Shown here: piece after piece, positions 61,377-64,000 of the stretch | Position numbering within the stretch: position 1 is the stretch's first letter | Layout of the letters: each line of letters starts with the position of its first letter | From: an uncultured Hyphomicrobiales bacterium | Lineage (GTDB): Bacteria; Pseudomonadota; Alphaproteobacteria; Rhizobiales; Xanthobacteraceae | DNA: 64,000 nucleotides | NCBI GenBank assembly: GCA_903878085.1 | Contig: CAIRGJ010000064.1 | Coordinates: forward strand, 62,001 to 126,000 | Direction of reading: 5' to 3' | The notes under the pieces: model-generated | The model's input: the letters and a program-made list of their open reading frames with translations, nothing else | What the model was told of the DNA's origin: nothing | Databases searched by the model: none | Translations under genes and position numbers: made by a program

Positions 61377-63152
61377 TCAGGCCGATGCCGGATAGCGCCG
61401 GATCAGCTTGTTCTGCCGGAACAGGCTGCCGACAAAATCGCCGGCCGGCGTGGGCTGAAAGCCGCGCGCGCGGTTACGGTCGCCGATCAGGAACAGCAAG
61501 CGCTGTTGTTCGGCCAGCCGCCGGTAGCATTCGGTCACCGGCAGCCGCGGGTCCCAGCAATCGATCGCTTCGCCGCCGATGCCGTTGATCTCCAGAATCG
61601 AGAAGCTCTCCCCGCGCATCAGCGCTTCGACGCTCTCGAACCGCAGATCGAAACGTCCGTAATGGAATTCGGTCATGCCGCGGGCGATCTGGTCGAAGCG
61701 GTCGTCGAGCGCCGCGGTGATGTGGCGGCGGCCGTCGCGATACAGCGCACCGGCGCGTTGATTGCCGATCAAGGCAATACGCACCACTTCGCCCTCGCCC
61801 GCAACGCGATCGAGATCGAGCGGATCGACGCCGCGATGCGTCGGGTCGATACCCAGATGCAGCGCCGACTTCCATTGTGCGCGCGCGTTGCCGGCGATGA
61901 GCTGGCGCACGGTGCTGCGGCCGTCGCCGAGCACCTGCGGGAAATAGCGCAAGGTCAGGGAGATGACGCGGCCGCTGGCTTCGCCGGGCAGCCGCGCATA
62001 GAGCACCGCCGCCTCGCCGGGGTAAGGCACATAACGCTGCAGCATCAGCGTGTTGGATTCCGGGAAATTCGCGAGATAACTCTCAAGCGCGACTGGCGTG
62101 TCGATCCGCCGCACGCCGTGGCCGTGCCAACCGATATCGGGCTTGGCGATCAGCGGAAATTCCAGACCGGCGTCAACGAGCGCACGATTGGCGCGTTCGA
62201 TATCGCCGGCGAGACTTGCCGCACCAGGATTGCGTTTGACCACCACGAAGTCGGCGATCCACTTGCGTTCGCTGAGCGCGACGTCAAAGAAATACGAACT
62301 CTTCGATTCACCCCACATCCCGCCATTGAAGATCGCCGGGTTGGCCGCGGTCGGCAATGTCAGCGAGCGATGGCGAATGCCGAGCCGGATCCAGTTGAAC
62401 ACTAGCGGCAGATAGAACAGCGCCGGCGGAATCCGCTCGGCCATGGCGACCTTGTGATCGCCGCGCGCCAGCGGCGGCATGCCGCGACAGGATTCGGTCA
62501 GCGTCGTATCGGCGGCCATATCCGGCAGCACGGCCTTGCGGAACGCAAACACCCGCTTGCGGGCGAAACTGGTGGCAGCGATGGCCACGAACAGCATTGG
62601 CCAGGCCCAGAAGCCGATGCTGTCGTCGAGCGCGTCGCCGAACACGATGACGAGATACAGCATCAGCGGCAGATACAGCGCCGAAACGATCAGGCTAGCG
62701 GCGGTGAAACGAAGCAGCGACACCCGCGCCCAGCCGCAGGCCACGAAGGCCACGAAGACAATTCCCGGCACCACGCGGCACAAGGCCACCAGCCCGAAAA
62801 CATTATGCTTGAGCGTGTCGCCGAAACGGCGCACCCGGTCGTCCACCGCGTAGCGCGACAGCCACGGCACATGGCGCGCGGCATAGCCAAGCCCGTAAAG
62901 CGCGAAATCGCTGGCGACGATGCCGCCATAGATGCTCAAGGCCACCAGACTGACCGGCATCAAATCGTTCACAATGATGTAGCCGCCGAGGATGATCGCA
63001 AGATCCTCGTGCGCGAACGGCAGCACCAGCAGCGAGGTGACTTTGGCAAACCCGGACAGATCGATCGACGCAATCTGCCCAAGCAACGTTATCGATTGAA
63101 ACAAGCGCGTCCCCGATCCCCACCAGTCTTTCCGGCTATGCGGAAAGACCAA
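61377..63152 (-). CDS. VTT (DedA/SNARE-associated) membrane domain fused to an ATP-grasp domain
   Basis: N-terminal FAHEDLAIILGGYIIVND...CRVVPGIVFVAFVACGWARVSLLRF (VTT/DedA); C-terminal FPLIAKPDIGWHGHGVRRI..LMLQRYVPYPGEAAVLYARLPGE...FSILEINGIGGEAIDCWD (ATP-grasp). Confidence 0.82.
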   Translation of the reverse strand: MVFPHSRKDWWGSGTRLFQSITLLGQIASIDLSGFAKVTSLLVLPFAHEDLAIILGGYIIVNDLMPVSLVALSIYGGIVASDFALYGLGYAARHVPWLSRYAVDDRVRRFGDTLKHNVFGLVALCRVVPGIVFVAFVACGWARVSLLRFTAASLIVSALYLPLMLYLVIVFGDALDDSIGFWAWPMLFVAIAATSFARKRVFAFRKAVLPDMAADTTLTESCRGMPPLARGDHKVAMAERIPPALFYLPLVFNWIRLGIRHRSLTLPTAANPAIFNGGMWGESKSSYFFDVALSERKWIADFVVVKRNPGAASLAGDIERANRALVDAGLEFPLIAKPDIGWHGHGVRRIDTPVALESYLANFPESNTLMLQRYVPYPGEAAVLYARLPGEASGRVISLTLRYFPQVLGDGRSTVRQLIAGNARAQWKSALHLGIDPTHRGVDPLDLDRVAGEGEVVRIALIGNQRAGALYRDGRRHITAALDDRFDQIARGMTEFHYGRFDLRFESVEALMRGESFSILEINGIGGEAIDCWDPRLPVTECYRRLAEQQRLLFLIGDRNRARGFQPTPAGDFVGSLFRQNKLIRRYPASA

Positions 63153-63505
63153 AAACCTTTCGAGCCCGACGCCGGCATCTTCGCCGCTATCGCAATATGG
63201 CCCGGGAGTGACATCCCGATGAAAGGCAAAGCCTTGTTGTTTCTTTTATGCCTCCGGCTTCAATAGTTATTTTGACGTAATGCGCCGCGAGGAACAAGAA
63301 GCTTCGCCGGCCAGGCCACCGGTTAGCCGCCCCGGATCGGCGTGTTCGCCCGACCGTGACATAGGGGCAACAGCGCCCCGAAGCGATTCGCGGCGATTGG
63401 GGCGTTCTGCCCTCATAAACGCAATCCCCAGCAGCGGCTGGTAATTAGGCACAACCGGCGGCAATGCTCGAAGCGCTGCCGCAGCCATGGTAGGCTTGTG
63501 ACATC

Positions 63506-63814
63506 ATGAGCGATCAACACTCCTCTTCCGGCGATGACGGGCGCGTGGTGAGCTTCCGGAGCGGCCGGCCGGTCACAAGGCCGCCTGAGTCGCCGGCGGT
63601 CGAAGATCTCGCCAAATATCACGGCAAAGAGAGCAAAGAAGAGTATCGCGAGCGGATGATCGTGAATTTAGCGGCATTCGCGTTCATCGTTGTTTTGGTC
63701 GCCGCGGGGTGGTGGCTGGCTGGCACCATGGCGCAGATGCGTAAAAACGAGGACTGTGCCGCCTCCGGACGCCGCAATTGCGTCCCCATCGAGTACAATA
63801 AGCAGCGCTGGTGA
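63506..63814 (+). CDS. hypothetical single-TM protein
   Basis: MIVNLAAFAFIVVLVAAGWWLAGTMAQM TM segment; C-terminal CAASGRRNCVPIEY. Confidence 0.6.
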   Translation: MSDQHSSSGDDGRVVSFRSGRPVTRPPESPAVEDLAKYHGKESKEEYRERMIVNLAAFAFIVVLVAAGWWLAGTMAQMRKNEDCAASGRRNCVPIEYNKQRW

Positions 63815-64000
63815 GGTTTCCGGAAGCCGGCAGCCGCCTATCCCGGCGATTTTGGCTCATTCGGGCGGTCAATACCCTCGCCATTGAACTTGAGGCTCTG
63901 CTTCGCTATACGGGCTGCTTGCCACCGGCCGGGGCAGCTTGCTGCCTATGGCTTTTGCGCGGCATCGCATACCTCGGCTGGAATTGTCAGAACTCTAAAT

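Noticed and set aside
63815-64000. Possible coding sequence at the right edge
   Set aside because: No ORF with a recognisable family; too little sequence to assign

Overview
GC-rich chromosomal segment of an alphaproteobacterium, most likely Hyphomicrobiales/Rhizobiales close to Bradyrhizobium-type genomes (inferred from gene content and order, not searched). Most of it is conserved housekeeping DNA: rplI 3' end, cfa, dnaB, alr, radA, cvpA, purF, der, panB, prfC, guaA, aat, rsmB-like, guaB, rlmE, ppx/gppA and tRNA-Gln(CTG). Accessory or unusual content: (i) a phyR / nepR-ecfG general stress response locus with back-to-back EcfG-type promoters (GGAAC-N16-CGTT type), plus two further matches upstream of a DUF883-like operon and a glycine-zipper gene; (ii) a small AT-richer HicAB + HEPN-motif patch beside guaA; (iii) an MFS / LVIVD / sugar-phosphate isomerase-epimerase / Kelch cluster; (iv) a VTT(DedA)-ATP-grasp fusion; (v) a stand-alone LigD-type 3'-phosphoesterase with a lysine-rich tail; (vi) a TPR-2OG-Fe(II) oxygenase fusion; (vii) two kinds of intergenic palindrome that supply stop codons; (viii) an SRAP/YedK gene remnant absent from the ORF track. 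No CRISPR array, integrase, transposase or prophage was recognised. All assignments come from reading the sequence; no searches were run.
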